Shown: one piece after another, positions 34,820 through 43,391 of the stretch | Position numbering within the stretch: position 1 is the stretch's first letter | How the letters are laid out: the number at the start of each line of letters is the position of its first letter | Assembly (NCBI GenBank): GCA_017469795.1 | Contig: JAFUFT010000013.1 | Location: 19,262 to 83,261, forward strand | Length of the DNA: 64,000 bases | Source of the DNA: Oscillospiraceae bacterium | Lineage (GTDB): Bacteria; Bacillota; Clostridia; Oscillospirales; Oscillospiraceae | Direction of reading: 5' to 3' | Position numbers and translations under genes: made by a program | Notes under the pieces: generated by a model | What the model was told of the DNA's origin: nothing | Database searches by the model: none | Seen by the model: only the letters and a program-made list of their open reading frames with translations

Positions 34820-35503
34820 TTACAACAAATTGCCCATTTCCTCCGGGGTAACAGGCCTCCATTTCCCGATTTCCAGCGTCCCCAGGCGCAGCTCTCCCTC
34901 CCGGATCCTGCGCAGGTAGGTCACGGGTTTTCCCCGAGAGGCCAGCATCCGCCGCACCTGGTGGTACTTCCCCTCCCGGACAACCACATAGCATCCGCCG
35001 TCCCCGGCGCGGAGTTCCGCCGGCAGGCACCGGGTCCCGTCCCGCAGGACGATCCCCGCCGCGAAGGCCTCCACGTCCGAGGCGTCGACCGTTCCCTCCG
35101 TTTCGGCGTAGTATTCCTTTTCCACCTGCTGTCTGGGAGATGTAAGCCGGTGACACAGCGGACCGTCATTGGTCAGGAGCAGCAGGCCCTCCGTGTCTTT
35201 GTCCAGTCTGCCCACCGGAAACAGGTCCCTGTATTCCGCAGGCAGCAGTTCCATCACCGTCCGGTCTCTGGGATCCTCCGTGGATGTCACATAACCGGCC
35301 GGTTTATGAAGCATCAAAACGACCGTACCCCGGAGCGTTACCGGTCTGCCGTCCAGTTTTACTTCGGCGCCCTCCCCGATCTTCTGCTCCGGACTTTTGA
35401 CGGTTTCGCCGTTTACGGTGACTCTGCCCGCTCTGATGATGGATTTCAGCTCCCGCCGGGTGGCCGCTCCCGCCTCGGAGAGGTATTTGTCCAGCCGCAT
35501 CAT
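34820..35503 (-). CDS. Pseudouridine synthase, RsuA/RluB family
   Basis: The protein of about 227 residues has an S4 RNA-binding domain (MRLDKYLSEAGAATRRELKSII) and the RsuA catalytic motif GRLDKDTEGLLLLTNDG with its catalytic Asp. It modifies uridine in rRNA; 16S or 23S cannot be told. Two ATG codons follow GGAAGG; the first (35503) is listed and the second (35500) is equally possible. Confidence 0.93.
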   Translation of the reverse strand: MMRLDKYLSEAGAATRRELKSIIRAGRVTVNGETVKSPEQKIGEGAEVKLDGRPVTLRGTVVLMLHKPAGYVTSTEDPRDRTVMELLPAEYRDLFPVGRLDKDTEGLLLLTNDGPLCHRLTSPRQQVEKEYYAETEGTVDASDVEAFAAGIVLRDGTRCLPAELRAGDGGCYVVVREGKYHQVRRMLASRGKPVTYLRRIREGELRLGTLEIGKWRPVTPEEMGNLL

Positions 35504-35588
35504 AGAAATCTTCCTTCCGGTTCTAATTTGTCCCCTTCCGCCATAGGCTGTTGTGAACACATCATCCGCAACGGGAGGTCCTTTTATT

Positions 35589-36053
35589 ATGGTCATTGTC
35601 ACCGCGAAACTCAACAAAGTGAAAATCGCAGGCGTTTTTCTCGCGGCCGCCGCCGTGATCCTGCTGGTGGTTCTGCTGGCCAACCGGAGCGGTCCGGACA
35701 CAGAGGCCGCCGGAAAGCGAAAGTTGGACACGCCGGAATCCAAGGTGGAGTTCCTGGCATCCTGCGGATATACGGTCAAGCCTGACCCTGCCCGGGTCCA
35801 GGAGGTCCGGATCCCGGAGGATTGGAATGAGGTCTACACCCAGTACAACGCCTTGCAGAAGTCCCAGGGATTCGATCTGTCGAAGTACAAAGGGAAGGCC
35901 GTGATGCAGTATGTCTATCAGGTGGAAAACTACCCCGGAGACAACGGAGACCCGGTCTGGGCCACCATGCTGCTCTACAAGAACAAGCTTATCGGCGCGG
36001 ATCTGAGCCGTGGCGGCGCCGAGAGCTTCCTCCGGCCCCTGCTGGCCGCTTAG
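35589..36053 (+). CDS. DUF4830 membrane-anchored protein
   Basis: The 154-residue protein has one N-terminal membrane segment (about 10-30) and an outer domain with the DUF4830 pattern: VEFLASCGYTV, VRIPEDWNEVYTQYNALQKSQGFDL, YKGKAVMQYVYQVENYP and a C-terminal SFLRPL. The function of the family is unknown. GGGAGGT lies 9 nt before the ATG. It is divergent from the pseudouridine synthase and meets the SLOG-type gene tail to tail with a 4-bp overlap. Confidence 0.88.
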   Translation: MVIVTAKLNKVKIAGVFLAAAAVILLVVLLANRSGPDTEAAGKRKLDTPESKVEFLASCGYTVKPDPARVQEVRIPEDWNEVYTQYNALQKSQGFDLSKYKGKAVMQYVYQVENYPGDNGDPVWATMLLYKNKLIGADLSRGGAESFLRPLLAA

Positions 36054-36538
36054 CGCCAGAGGGAGACGATCCGAAGGCCTCTGCTCCTGGCATATCGCAC
36101 CGTGGCGGCAGTTCCGCCGGGACTGCCGTCAAACACGGTCATCAGGATGTCCGCATGCTCCACCATGTACCGGTTTCTCCGGAGCATGCAGCCGTCGGAG
36201 TAGCGCTCCTCCAGGACGATGGTCCGGTCGCAGGCATCGAGTCCCCGGAGATACCTGAGCTGCTCCTCCCGGGGCCATGCGCTGCTCTGACTGGGACAGG
36301 GCACTACCGCTTCTATGGTCAGCGGATATTCTTCCCGGAGGGTCTTGAGCGTCTCCAGATAGTACAGGTCCGTCCCCCGGGCCATACCGCACAAATACCG
36401 AAGGCAGCCCTCTCCGCACAGTGTCCGAAGCTGCCGCTCCATCTGGGTTTTCAGCGCCAGGCAGCGGGGATCCGATTCGTCCTCCTGCCAGGGCAGCTTC
36501 TCCGGACGGTGGCCGGAAAACGCGCACGTCAGCGTCAT
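36050..36538 (-). CDS. DUF1273/YpsA-like SLOG-domain protein
   Basis: The 162-residue protein starts with the hallmark SGHRPEKLPW block and has GMARGTDLYYLE and a late FDGSPGGTAATVRYA. This is the YpsA/DUF1273 pattern within the SLOG superfamily, which also includes DprA and binds nucleotide-derived ligands. The role is unknown; YpsA affects cell division in some Firmicutes. The ATG at 36538 follows GAGGAG. Confidence 0.88.
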   Translation of the reverse strand: MTLTCAFSGHRPEKLPWQEDESDPRCLALKTQMERQLRTLCGEGCLRYLCGMARGTDLYYLETLKTLREEYPLTIEAVVPCPSQSSAWPREEQLRYLRGLDACDRTIVLEERYSDGCMLRRNRYMVEHADILMTVFDGSPGGTAATVRYARSRGLRIVSLWR

Positions 36539-36596
36539 GGTTTCCACTCCTCTCCCGGACAGTATAGCATACTGCGGAACTTTTTGAAAGAAGGCA

Positions 36597-36625
36597 TTGA
36601 CATTTCGATATGATATCGTTATACT
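36597..36625 (+). promoter_or_regulatory. Promoter of the FMN riboswitch-ribU unit
   Basis: Perfect TTGACA and TATACT are separated by 17 bp. Transcription would begin about 25 nt before the riboswitch. Confidence 0.75.
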
Positions 36626-36657
36626 GGACACAACAGAATATCTGATGAACCATGTTT

Positions 36658-36796
36658 TCAGGGCAGGGTGCGCAGCAAAGGCTGCAATTCCCGACCGGCG
36701 GTGATGGCCATTGGCACGAGTCCGCGCGCGCTTCTTCTGAAGTGCTGAACCGGTGCGATTCCGGTACCGACAGTATAGTCTGGATGAAAGAAGATG
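36658..36796 (+). promoter_or_regulatory. FMN riboswitch (RFN element)
   Basis: The sequence carries the conserved RFN blocks: GGGCAGGGTG at the 5' side, AATTCCCGACCGGCGGT, AGTCCGCG, GAACCGGTGCGATTCCGGTACCGACAGTATAGTC (split here into its recognised parts) and the closing GGATGAAAGAAGA. It binds FMN and represses the gene behind it. A hairpin of ACACCTGA and TCGGGTGT at about 36822-36852, followed by TCTTGATTTT, is the likely expression platform before ribU. Confidence 0.96.
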
Positions 36797-36878
36797 TGTC
36801 TCACACCTCCCTATGATTTTGTGACACCTGACTGCACGGCTGCAATCGGGTGTTCTTGATTTTAAGGAGGTCTTTTTT

Positions 36879-37535
36879 ATGACAAACAATCCAACCGCCG
36901 CCCGGACTCTGTCCACCCGCAAGATCGTGGTCACGGCTATGCTCTCTGCCGTGGCATTTGCCCTGCAGTTCATCGAATTCCCGATCCCGATGCTGATCCC
37001 GTCCTTCGTGAAGATGGATGTCTCCGATCTGCCGGAGCTGTTGGGTGCTTTCGCGCTCGGCCCCGTGTACGGCGCCGTCATTGCCCTGCTGAAAAACCTG
37101 CTGCACATCGTGATCAAGGGCACCTCCTCCGGCGGCGTCGGAGAACTGTGCAACTTCCTGCTGGGCGTGTTCTTTGTGGTGCCTGCCGGCGCCATCTATC
37201 AGGCCATGAAGCCCAAGGACACCGCCGGCATGAGCCGTCAGGACATCAAAAAGCAGGGCTTGAAGGCCGCCATCATCGGCTCTCTTGCGGGTGCTGTGCT
37301 GATGGCCGTCTGCTCTGTGCCGCTGAACTACTTCCTGACCTATCCCATTTACACTAAGTTCATGCCCATGGAGGCCATTATCGGCATGTATCAGGTCATT
37401 CTCCCCTCGGTCAAGGGACTGCTCCAGTGCCTGATCATCTTCAACATGCCCTTCACCTTTGTCAAGGGTCTTTTGGACGTGGTGATCTGCTTCCTGATCT
37501 ACAAGCCGCTGAGCCCCATCCTGCATGGGAAATAA
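36879..37535 (+). CDS. ribU: ECF-type riboflavin transporter substrate-binding subunit
   Basis: The 218-residue membrane protein is the S component that binds riboflavin and works with a shared EcfAA'T energising module, which is not in the window. Several hydrophobic helices are visible; the block FVKMDVSDLPELLGAFALGPVYG is typical of RibU. The FMN riboswitch upstream strongly supports riboflavin as substrate. AAGGAGGT lies 8 nt before the ATG. Confidence 0.95.
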   Translation: MTNNPTAARTLSTRKIVVTAMLSAVAFALQFIEFPIPMLIPSFVKMDVSDLPELLGAFALGPVYGAVIALLKNLLHIVIKGTSSGGVGELCNFLLGVFFVVPAGAIYQAMKPKDTAGMSRQDIKKQGLKAAIIGSLAGAVLMAVCSVPLNYFLTYPIYTKFMPMEAIIGMYQVILPSVKGLLQCLIIFNMPFTFVKGLLDVVICFLIYKPLSPILHGK

Positions 37536-37550
37536 TCCCGCAGAACAGCT

Positions 37551-37583
37551 TCGCCTCCGCCGGATTCGGCGGAGGCGATTTAT
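37551..37583. terminator. Convergent terminator between ribU and the MazG-like gene
   Basis: TCGCCTCCGCCG pairs perfectly with CGGCGGAGGCGA around GATT, followed by TTTATTATTTT on the plus strand. A-rich sequence on the other side is weaker. Confidence 0.88.
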
Positions 37584-37909
37584 TATTTTATAGGATACTT
37601 CTTTGCGTTTTTCTCCAACTTCTCCTCAATGGCGGTCGCAATGTCCACGTCATAAGCGTTGGCCATGGAAATGCAGTAGATCAGCACGTCCGCAAGCTCC
37701 TCCCGGAAATGCTCCCGGTCTGTCTCTCTGGCCTTCCGGTCCGCCTCGGCGTTGTCGCACCACTGAAAGATCTCCAGCAGCTCAGATGCCTCCAGACATA
37801 TACTGATGGCTACATTTCGGGCGTTCTGCCAGACTGTCCAACCTCTTGCGTTCTGAAAGGAAAGGACAGTGTCGCGGATGGTCTGAACATTTGTATCTCT
37901 ATCTTTCAT
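37583..37909 (-). CDS. MazG-like nucleotide pyrophosphohydrolase (RS21-C6/dCTPase type)
   Basis: The 108-residue protein has the all-alpha MazG pattern: EASELLEIFQW (E-x2-E-type metal site) and EELADVLIYCISMA (E-x3-D). Such enzymes clean up non-canonical or excess NTP/dNTP. Its start overlaps the preceding MazG-like gene by 4 bp. Two different MazG folds made from one coupled message is unusual. Confidence 0.9.
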   Translation of the reverse strand: MKDRDTNVQTIRDTVLSFQNARGWTVWQNARNVAISICLEASELLEIFQWCDNAEADRKARETDREHFREELADVLIYCISMANAYDVDIATAIEEKLEKNAKKYPIK

Positions 37910-38253
37910 GGCACTTCCTCCTGCCAGCGGGTCATGTTCCGCTGAAACTTCTCTGTGTATGCCTGCTTCAATTCCTCCTGCGATATGTCAAAGCACAGCA
38001 GGATGTCGTTGTAGTACATCAGCACATCGGCCATTTCCTCCACGAAATGGGTGCGGATAGCCGGGTCCGCCATAATGGGGCCGGAACCGTTCTGCTTGAT
38101 CACGTCGATGACCTCGCCGATCTCCCCGATCATCCACAGCAGCTTGTTCTGCCCGATCTCCGGAGCGACGCCCTCCCATTTGTCCTTGTATTTCTCCTGA
38201 AGCTGCCGCTGCATCTCCTTCATTTGGTCAACGGTAAATCCCTCCACGTTCAT
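37906..38253 (-). CDS. MazG/dUTPase-2-like pyrophosphohydrolase
   Basis: The 115-residue protein has GEIGEVIDVIKQNG and VEEMADVLMYYNDILLCF, the paired acidic helices of the all-alpha NTP pyrophosphatase superfamily. It overlaps both rmuC (upstream) and the second MazG-like gene (downstream) by 4 bp, so all three are translationally coupled. The exact nucleotide is unknown. Confidence 0.88.
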   Translation of the reverse strand: MNVEGFTVDQMKEMQRQLQEKYKDKWEGVAPEIGQNKLLWMIGEIGEVIDVIKQNGSGPIMADPAIRTHFVEEMADVLMYYNDILLCFDISQEELKQAYTEKFQRNMTRWQEEVP

Positions 38254-39584
38254 TCTCCTTCCGTTCCCAAGAGGTTCTCCGTTGGGGCATCCAGCTGCTG
38301 AACAGAGCGTAGCTTGCGGTTGATGGCCCGGGTACGGGTGCCCATCAGATTTTCCAGATCATCGCTGGTCTGGCGGAGATGGTTCTGCATCTTCCCCATC
38401 ACGTCCTCGAATTTCCCGAACTCCGTCTTGACCTCCCCCAGCACCTGCCAGACCTCGTTGGAGCGTTTCTGGATGGCCAGTGTCCGGAAGCCCATCTGTA
38501 GGGAGTTCAGCAGCGCCGCCATGGTGCTGGGGCCTGCCACGTTGATGCTGAAATCCCGCTGGAGGATCTCGATGAGGCCCATGTTCACCACCTCGGCGTA
38601 GAGTCCCTCAAAGGGCAGAAACAGGATGCCGAAGGTGGTGGTATAGGGTGGCTCCACGTATTTGTCCCGGATGTCCTTGGCGCTGGCCTTGAGCATATTG
38701 GTCAGGCCCTTCCGGGCAGCTTCCACCGCTGTCGGATCTCCCGCCGTCTGTGCGTCCTGCAGATGCATGAATGCGTCCGCAGGGAACTTTGAGTCGATGG
38801 GAAGATATACGTGGCCGCCGTCGGTGCCGGGCAGCTTCACTGCAAACTCCACACGTTCCCGGCTCCCCGGGATGGTGGCCACATTGGTCTCGTACTGCTC
38901 CGGAGACAGGATCTCCTCCAGGATAGCGCCCAGCTGGATCTCTCCCAGAATTCCCCGGGTCTTGACGCCGGAGAGTACCTGCTTGAGCCCGCCCACATCC
39001 GAGGCCAGGTTCTGCATCTCGCCCAAGCCCTTGTACACCTGCTCGAGCTGGTCGGACACGGTCTTGAAGGACTCTGTGATCTTCTTTTGCAGCGTATCCT
39101 GGAGTTTTTCATCCACGGTGCCCCGGATCTCGTCGAGCTTTCTGTTGTTGTCCTGGCGCATCTCCTGCATGGAGGTCTGCATGCTCTGACGCAGGGCCTC
39201 CAGCTTCTGCTCGTTCATCTTCTCCAGATTGGCCAGCCGCTGCTCCATGGCCTGCATCCGCTCCGTCACGGACTGGTTCATGGCCTGCTGCCGCTCCATT
39301 ACATGCCGGTCAATGATCTCGATCCTCTCGTTTTGGCTTTGGGCGGAGAGTCTCTGCTCCTGGTTGATGGCCTCCCGCATATTCCGGATGTTGGTATTGA
39401 GGTTCTGTCCCATGGCGCTCATGGAAGTGAGCGCCGCCTGTTGCGTATCTGCGAAAGCCTTCTGCTGCAAGTTCAGCATTTCAGTCCTGAGACGGCTGCC
39501 ATCCCTTGGGGAAAACAGCTTCACCAGTACCAGTGCCAGCAGTACTACCGCCACAATCAGTAAAATCAAAATAGCAATTTCCAC
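38250..39584 (-). CDS. rmuC: DNA recombination protein RmuC
   Basis: The 444-residue protein has an N-terminal membrane anchor (about 4-24), a long coiled coil rich in Gln, Glu and Met (about 50-170) and the RmuC nuclease-like domain (ILGEIQLGAILEEIL; PIDSKFPADAFM; FLPFEGLYAEV; FRTLAIQKRS). RmuC limits DNA inversions and rearrangement. The start is GTG at 39584 with AAAGGAG 6 nt upstream. A longer frame would run back into the ymdB-like gene. Confidence 0.93.
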   Translation of the reverse strand: MEIAILILLIVAVVLLALVLVKLFSPRDGSRLRTEMLNLQQKAFADTQQAALTSMSAMGQNLNTNIRNMREAINQEQRLSAQSQNERIEIIDRHVMERQQAMNQSVTERMQAMEQRLANLEKMNEQKLEALRQSMQTSMQEMRQDNNRKLDEIRGTVDEKLQDTLQKKITESFKTVSDQLEQVYKGLGEMQNLASDVGGLKQVLSGVKTRGILGEIQLGAILEEILSPEQYETNVATIPGSRERVEFAVKLPGTDGGHVYLPIDSKFPADAFMHLQDAQTAGDPTAVEAARKGLTNMLKASAKDIRDKYVEPPYTTTFGILFLPFEGLYAEVVNMGLIEILQRDFSINVAGPSTMAALLNSLQMGFRTLAIQKRSNEVWQVLGEVKTEFGKFEDVMGKMQNHLRQTSDDLENLMGTRTRAINRKLRSVQQLDAPTENLLGTEGE

Positions 39585-39595
39585 GATTTTCTCCT

Positions 39596-40369
39596 TTAAA
39601 CGGTCAGCTGGCGCACCTGCACACAAAGCCCGGTCTCCGTATCCACTGTAAACAAAGCGCCGCTCATCGCGCAGGGGCCCTCCGCGGGCTTATAACGGCT
39701 GTAAAGGCCGCCCCGGAACTTCTCAATAGAGAGCTGCGGCTGGATGCCGATGACCGAGTGCTTCGGGCCGGTCATGCCGAGATCGGTAAGATATCCTGTT
39801 CCCCCCGGCAGCACCTGGGCGTCCGCCGTGGGCACATGGGTGTGGGTTCCCCAAATGGCGGTGACCCTTCCGTCGAGCATATAGCCCATGGCCAGTTTTT
39901 CTGAGGTGGCCTCCGCGTGGAAATCCAGAAGAGTAAACTTTGCGCCGCAGGTCTGCTCCAGAATCCGGTCGATCATCAGGAACGGATTGTCCGGGCCATA
40001 GTCCATATTCACCCGGCCGATCAGGTTGATCACCGCAATATCCCCGATCTTGGAATCAAAGATGCCGTATCCCCTGCCGGGCGTCTGTGGGGCATAGTTG
40101 GCCGGTCGGAGGATATACGGCGTGTCGTCCAGATACTCAAGGATCGCCCGCTGGCGGAAGGCGTGGTTGCCCAGTGTCACCACGTCGGCTCCGGCGTCAA
40201 ACATATCTTCTGCCTGATCCGGCGTCAGTCCCACGTTGGAGGCGTTCTCTCCGTTGACCACGGTAAACACCGCCTCCGTCTCCCTGCGGAGCTGGGGCAG
40301 TCTCTTTTTCAGATATCGAAGGCCCACGGCGCCAACCACATCGCCGATTGCCAGAATGTTTGCCTGCAT
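39596..40369 (-). CDS. ymdB: YmdB-family metallophosphoesterase (TIGR00282 type)
   Basis: The 257-residue enzyme matches YmdB: NILAIGDVVG at the start, NGENASNVGLTP, TLGNHAFRQ, HAEATSEK and WGTHTHVPTADAQVLPGGTGYLTDLGMTG supply the metal ligands. YmdB hydrolyses 2',3'-cyclic nucleotides and influences biofilm and motility in Bacillus. It follows rny, the conserved Firmicutes order. GGAGG precedes the ATG at 40369. Confidence 0.94.
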   Translation of the reverse strand: MQANILAIGDVVGAVGLRYLKKRLPQLRRETEAVFTVVNGENASNVGLTPDQAEDMFDAGADVVTLGNHAFRQRAILEYLDDTPYILRPANYAPQTPGRGYGIFDSKIGDIAVINLIGRVNMDYGPDNPFLMIDRILEQTCGAKFTLLDFHAEATSEKLAMGYMLDGRVTAIWGTHTHVPTADAQVLPGGTGYLTDLGMTGPKHSVIGIQPQLSIEKFRGGLYSRYKPAEGPCAMSGALFTVDTETGLCVQVRQLTV

Positions 40370-40391
40370 AATGATTCCTCCATATCTAATC

Positions 40392-40506
40392 AAATTGGAG
40401 TTTGTCGAGTTCTTTCCGGGAAGCCTCCGGCGGCCAATCCCGTTTCGTTCCCACGCTCGGGGGTACGTCTAAAAAACAGGAGAATAAAGTAGACAAACTC
40501 CAATTT
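40392..40506. repeat. Perfect 15-bp inverted repeat with 85-bp core between ymdB and rny
   Basis: AAATTGGAGTTTGTC at 40392..40406 is repeated exactly in inverted form at 40492..40506. Similar TAAT edges lie one base out on both sides. The core has no gene and is not clearly self-complementary. It could be a small MITE-like remnant or a long-range RNA hairpin in the rny-ymdB message. Confidence 0.7.
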
Positions 40507-40564
40507 ATTATTCTCCTTAAATTATACCAAATCCCATTCCGTTCCACAAGATACCGTCAGCATA

Positions 40565-40597
40565 CGAAAAACCCGGCACCATAAAAGGTACCGGGCA
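40565..40597 (-). terminator. Terminator after rny
   Basis: CCCGGTACC and GGTGCCGGG pair around TTTTAT and are followed on the minus strand by TTTTTCG, 10 bp past the rny stop. It may be leaky, since ymdB follows. Confidence 0.8.
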
Positions 40598-40605
40598 AAA
40601 CAAAC

Positions 40606-42153
40606 TTATTTCGCATATTCAACGGCCTTGGTCTCCCGAATGAGGTTGACCTTGATCTGGCCGGGATACTCCAGTTCATTTTCAATTTTCCGCGCGATAT
40701 CGCGGGCCAGAATGATCATGTTGTCCTCGGTGACTTCCTCTGGCTTGACCATGATCCGCACCTCACGTCCGGCCTGGATGGCATAGGCCTTTTCCACGCC
40801 GTGGAAGGAGGACGTCAGTTCCTCCAGCTTTTCCAAACGCTTCACATAGTTTTCCACGTTCTCCCGACGGGCGCCGGGACGGGCCGCGGAAATCGCATCC
40901 GCCGCCTGCACAATGCAGGCAATAACGGTTTGAGGTTCCACATCGTTATGATGCGCTTCGATGGCATGGATCACCTGCGGGCTCTCCTTGTACTTCTTCG
41001 CAAGCTCCACACCAAGAGCCACATGGCTCCCTTCCATCTCGTGATCCACGGACTTGCCCAGATCGTGGAGCAGTCCGGCACGCTTGGCGAGGGTCACGTC
41101 CTCCCCTAGCTCAGCGGCGATCAGTCCACACAAATGCGCCACCTCAATGGAGTGATTGAGCACGTTCTGACCATAGCTGGTACGGTATTTCTGCCGGCCC
41201 AGCAGCTTGATGATTTCCGGATGGAGTCCATGCACTCCTGTTTCAAAGGTTGCCCGTTCGCCCTCCTGCTTGATGGTCTGCTCCACCTCCCGGCGGGCCT
41301 TTTCCACCATATTGTCGATATGCGTGGGCTGAATACGTCCGTCCGCGATGAGCTTTTCCAGCGCAATTCTGGCGATCTCCCGGCGTACCGGATCAAAGCT
41401 GGACAGGGTAATGGCCTCCGGTGTATCGTCGATGATCAGGTCCACGCCGGTCTTGGTCTCCAGCGCCCGGATGTTCCGGCCTTCCCGGCCGATGATCCGA
41501 CCTTTCATCTCATCGTTGGGCAGCGCCACCACGGAAATCGTGGTTTCGGCCGCGTGATCCGCAGCGCAGCGCTGAATGGCGGTTACGATGATTTCTTTTG
41601 CACGCTCGTCGGCTTCTTCCTTCAGCTGGTCCTGGACCTCCTTGATCTTCATGGCGGTCTCATGCCGGACCTCAGATTCCACGTTCCGGAGCAGGTATTC
41701 CTTGGCCTCTTCCGTGGACATGCCGGAGATCTTCTCCAGCATTTCAAGCTGGGCTTTCTTCAGGCCGGAGACTTCCTCCTGAGTGGCGGCCACATTGGCG
41801 AGTTTCTTGTTGAGTTCCTCGTCCTTGCGCTCGTACTGATCCATCTTTTTGTCCAGGGACTCCTCCTTCTGCTGAAGGCGGCGCTCCTGCTTCTGGACCT
41901 CGTTGCGGCGCTCCCGGATCTCCTTTTCGTTCTCGCTCCGGCTCTTATGGATCTCTTCCTTCGCTTCCACGAGCATCTCGCGCTTCTTGTTCTCCGCACT
42001 CTTGATGGACTCGTTGATGATCCGCTTCGCCTCTTCCTCCGCGCTGCCGATCTCTTTCTCTGCGGTGTGCTTACGGTAATTCACAGCAATCGGGAACATT
42101 ACAACGGCACCCACCACAAACGCGACAATCGCGGCGAGTATGATTTTGAGCAT
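40606..42153 (-). CDS. rny: Ribonuclease Y
   Basis: The 515-residue membrane-anchored endoribonuclease starts mRNA decay. It has one N-terminal membrane helix (about 3-22), a long coiled coil rich in Glu, Lys and Arg (about 28-200), a KH domain ([15 protein letters not shown]) and an HD domain ([19 protein letters not shown]). It ends in the conserved GQIKVNVIRE-type [18 protein letters not shown]. Confidence 0.97.
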   Translation of the reverse strand: MLKIILAAIVAFVVGAVVMFPIAVNYRKHTAEKEIGSAEEEAKRIINESIKSAENKKREMLVEAKEEIHKSRSENEKEIRERRNEVQKQERRLQQKEESLDKKMDQYERKDEELNKKLANVAATQEEVSGLKKAQLEMLEKISGMSTEEAKEYLLRNVESEVRHETAMKIKEVQDQLKEEADERAKEIIVTAIQRCAADHAAETTISVVALPNDEMKGRIIGREGRNIRALETKTGVDLIIDDTPEAITLSSFDPVRREIARIALEKLIADGRIQPTHIDNMVEKARREVEQTIKQEGERATFETGVHGLHPEIIKLLGRQKYRTSYGQNVLNHSIEVAHLCGLIAAELGEDVTLAKRAGLLHDLGKSVDHEMEGSHVALGVELAKKYKESPQVIHAIEAHHNDVEPQTVIACIVQAADAISAARPGARRENVENYVKRLEKLEELTSSFHGVEKAYAIQAGREVRIMVKPEEVTEDNMIILARDIARKIENELEYPGQIKVNLIRETKAVEYAK

Positions 42154-42250
42154 TCTCTTTAAAACACCTCCTTGCTATATAAAATAAACAAATAACAGGT
42201 TCCTTGCAAAACCACAATTTGCAGGCGAACCCTTCCAATTTGCCTCATAT

Positions 42251-42279
42251 ATTGTATAGCCTGTGAAGATCATTGTCAA
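42251..42279 (-). promoter_or_regulatory. Promoter of rny
   Basis: Minus-strand TTGACA and TACAAT are spaced 17 bp, about 98 bp before the rny ATG. Confidence 0.65.
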
Positions 42280-42332
42280 GAAAAATGAATAATTAATTGC
42301 CGCGCCTTCCCCGCCATTCCGGGCACGTCTCA

Positions 42333-42361
42333 TTGACAAAGCCGCCCCACTGCGCTATGCT
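42333..42361 (+). promoter_or_regulatory. Promoter of cysK
   Basis: TTGACA and TATGCT are separated by 17 bp, 36 bp before the cysK ATG. No T-box or S-box was seen in the short leader. Confidence 0.65.
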
Positions 42362-42396
42362 TTGGGGGAACCAAATCTTTGATGTAGAGTGATCGT

Positions 42397-43323
42397 ATGC
42401 ATGTCTACAATTCCCTTCCGGAGCTGATCGGAAACACGCCCATACTACGGCTCAACCGCTACGCAGAGTCGGTTGGCGCCATGGCGCCTGTGTTCGCGAA
42501 ACTGGAATACTTTAATCCACTCAGTTCCATCAAGGATCGGACGGCGCTGTACATGATCAACACCGCCCAGGCGGATGGGCGCATCCGGGACGACACGCTG
42601 ATTATCGAACCCACTTCCGGGAACACCGGGATCGGTCTGGCCTATATCTGCACCGCCCGGAATCTGCATCTGATCCTGACTATGCCTGAGAACATGAGCC
42701 AGGAACGGATCAAGCTGCTCGCCGCTCTGGGGGCGGAAATCGTCCTGACGCCTGCGTCTGACGGCATGACGGGCGCCGTCCAAAAGGCGGAGGAACTCCA
42801 CCGGGCGCATCCCAATTCCGTGATCCTTGATCAGTTCAGCAATCCTGCCAATGCTCAGGCCCACGTTGAGACCACAGGGCCTGAGATCCTGCGGGATATG
42901 GACGGCAAAGTGGATATCTTTGTCTGTGCCGCAGGCACCGGCGGCACCCTTACCGGGACCGGATCGGTCCTCAAGGCCCACAATCCGGATTGCCGGATCG
43001 TTGCCGTGGAGCCTGCCGCCTCTCCCCTGCTCTCCGAGGGTTGGGCCGGGCCCCACAAGATCCAGGGCATCGGCGCAAACTTTATTCCGGAGGTCCTGAA
43101 CCGGGATCTGATCGACGAGATCATTCCGGTAACCGACGACGACGCGTATCTGACCTGCCAGGCGCTGGCTGTCACCGAGGGCCTGCTGGTAGGCGTCAGC
43201 TCCGGCGCCGCGGTAAGGGCCGCAAAGGAGCTCTCTCTCCGTCCGGAAAATCTGGGAAAACACATCGTCGTGATCCTGCCTGACACGGGAGAACGGTATC
43301 TCTCCGCCGATCTCTTTGGATAA
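42397..43323 (+). CDS. cysK: Cysteine synthase (O-acetylserine sulfhydrylase)
   Basis: The 308-residue PLP enzyme makes cysteine from O-acetylserine and sulfide. PLP Lys46 is in NPLSSIKDRTA; the substrate loop PTSGNTGIGLAYI, the phosphate loop GTGGTLTGTG and VGVSSGAA complete the family pattern. The length is normal. It stands alone on the plus strand, convergent to the NTF2 operon. A weak ribosome site precedes the ATG. Confidence 0.96.
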   Translation: MHVYNSLPELIGNTPILRLNRYAESVGAMAPVFAKLEYFNPLSSIKDRTALYMINTAQADGRIRDDTLIIEPTSGNTGIGLAYICTARNLHLILTMPENMSQERIKLLAALGAEIVLTPASDGMTGAVQKAEELHRAHPNSVILDQFSNPANAQAHVETTGPEILRDMDGKVDIFVCAAGTGGTLTGTGSVLKAHNPDCRIVAVEPAASPLLSEGWAGPHKIQGIGANFIPEVLNRDLIDEIIPVTDDDAYLTCQALAVTEGLLVGVSSGAAVRAAKELSLRPENLGKHIVVILPDTGERYLSADLFG

Positions 43324-43353
43324 AGCGCTCCGCCATTCATCAGTCTTAACGTC

Positions 43354-43383
43354 CGCCCCCGCCTGCATCAGCAGGCGGGGGCG
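43354..43383. terminator. Convergent hairpin between cysK and the middle NTF2 operon
   Basis: A 13-bp GC-only stem, CGCCCCCGCCTGC with GCAGGCGGGGGCG, closes on ATCA. The T tract is poor on both strands but the stem is very stable. Confidence 0.7.
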
Positions 43384-43391
43384 TTCTCAGT

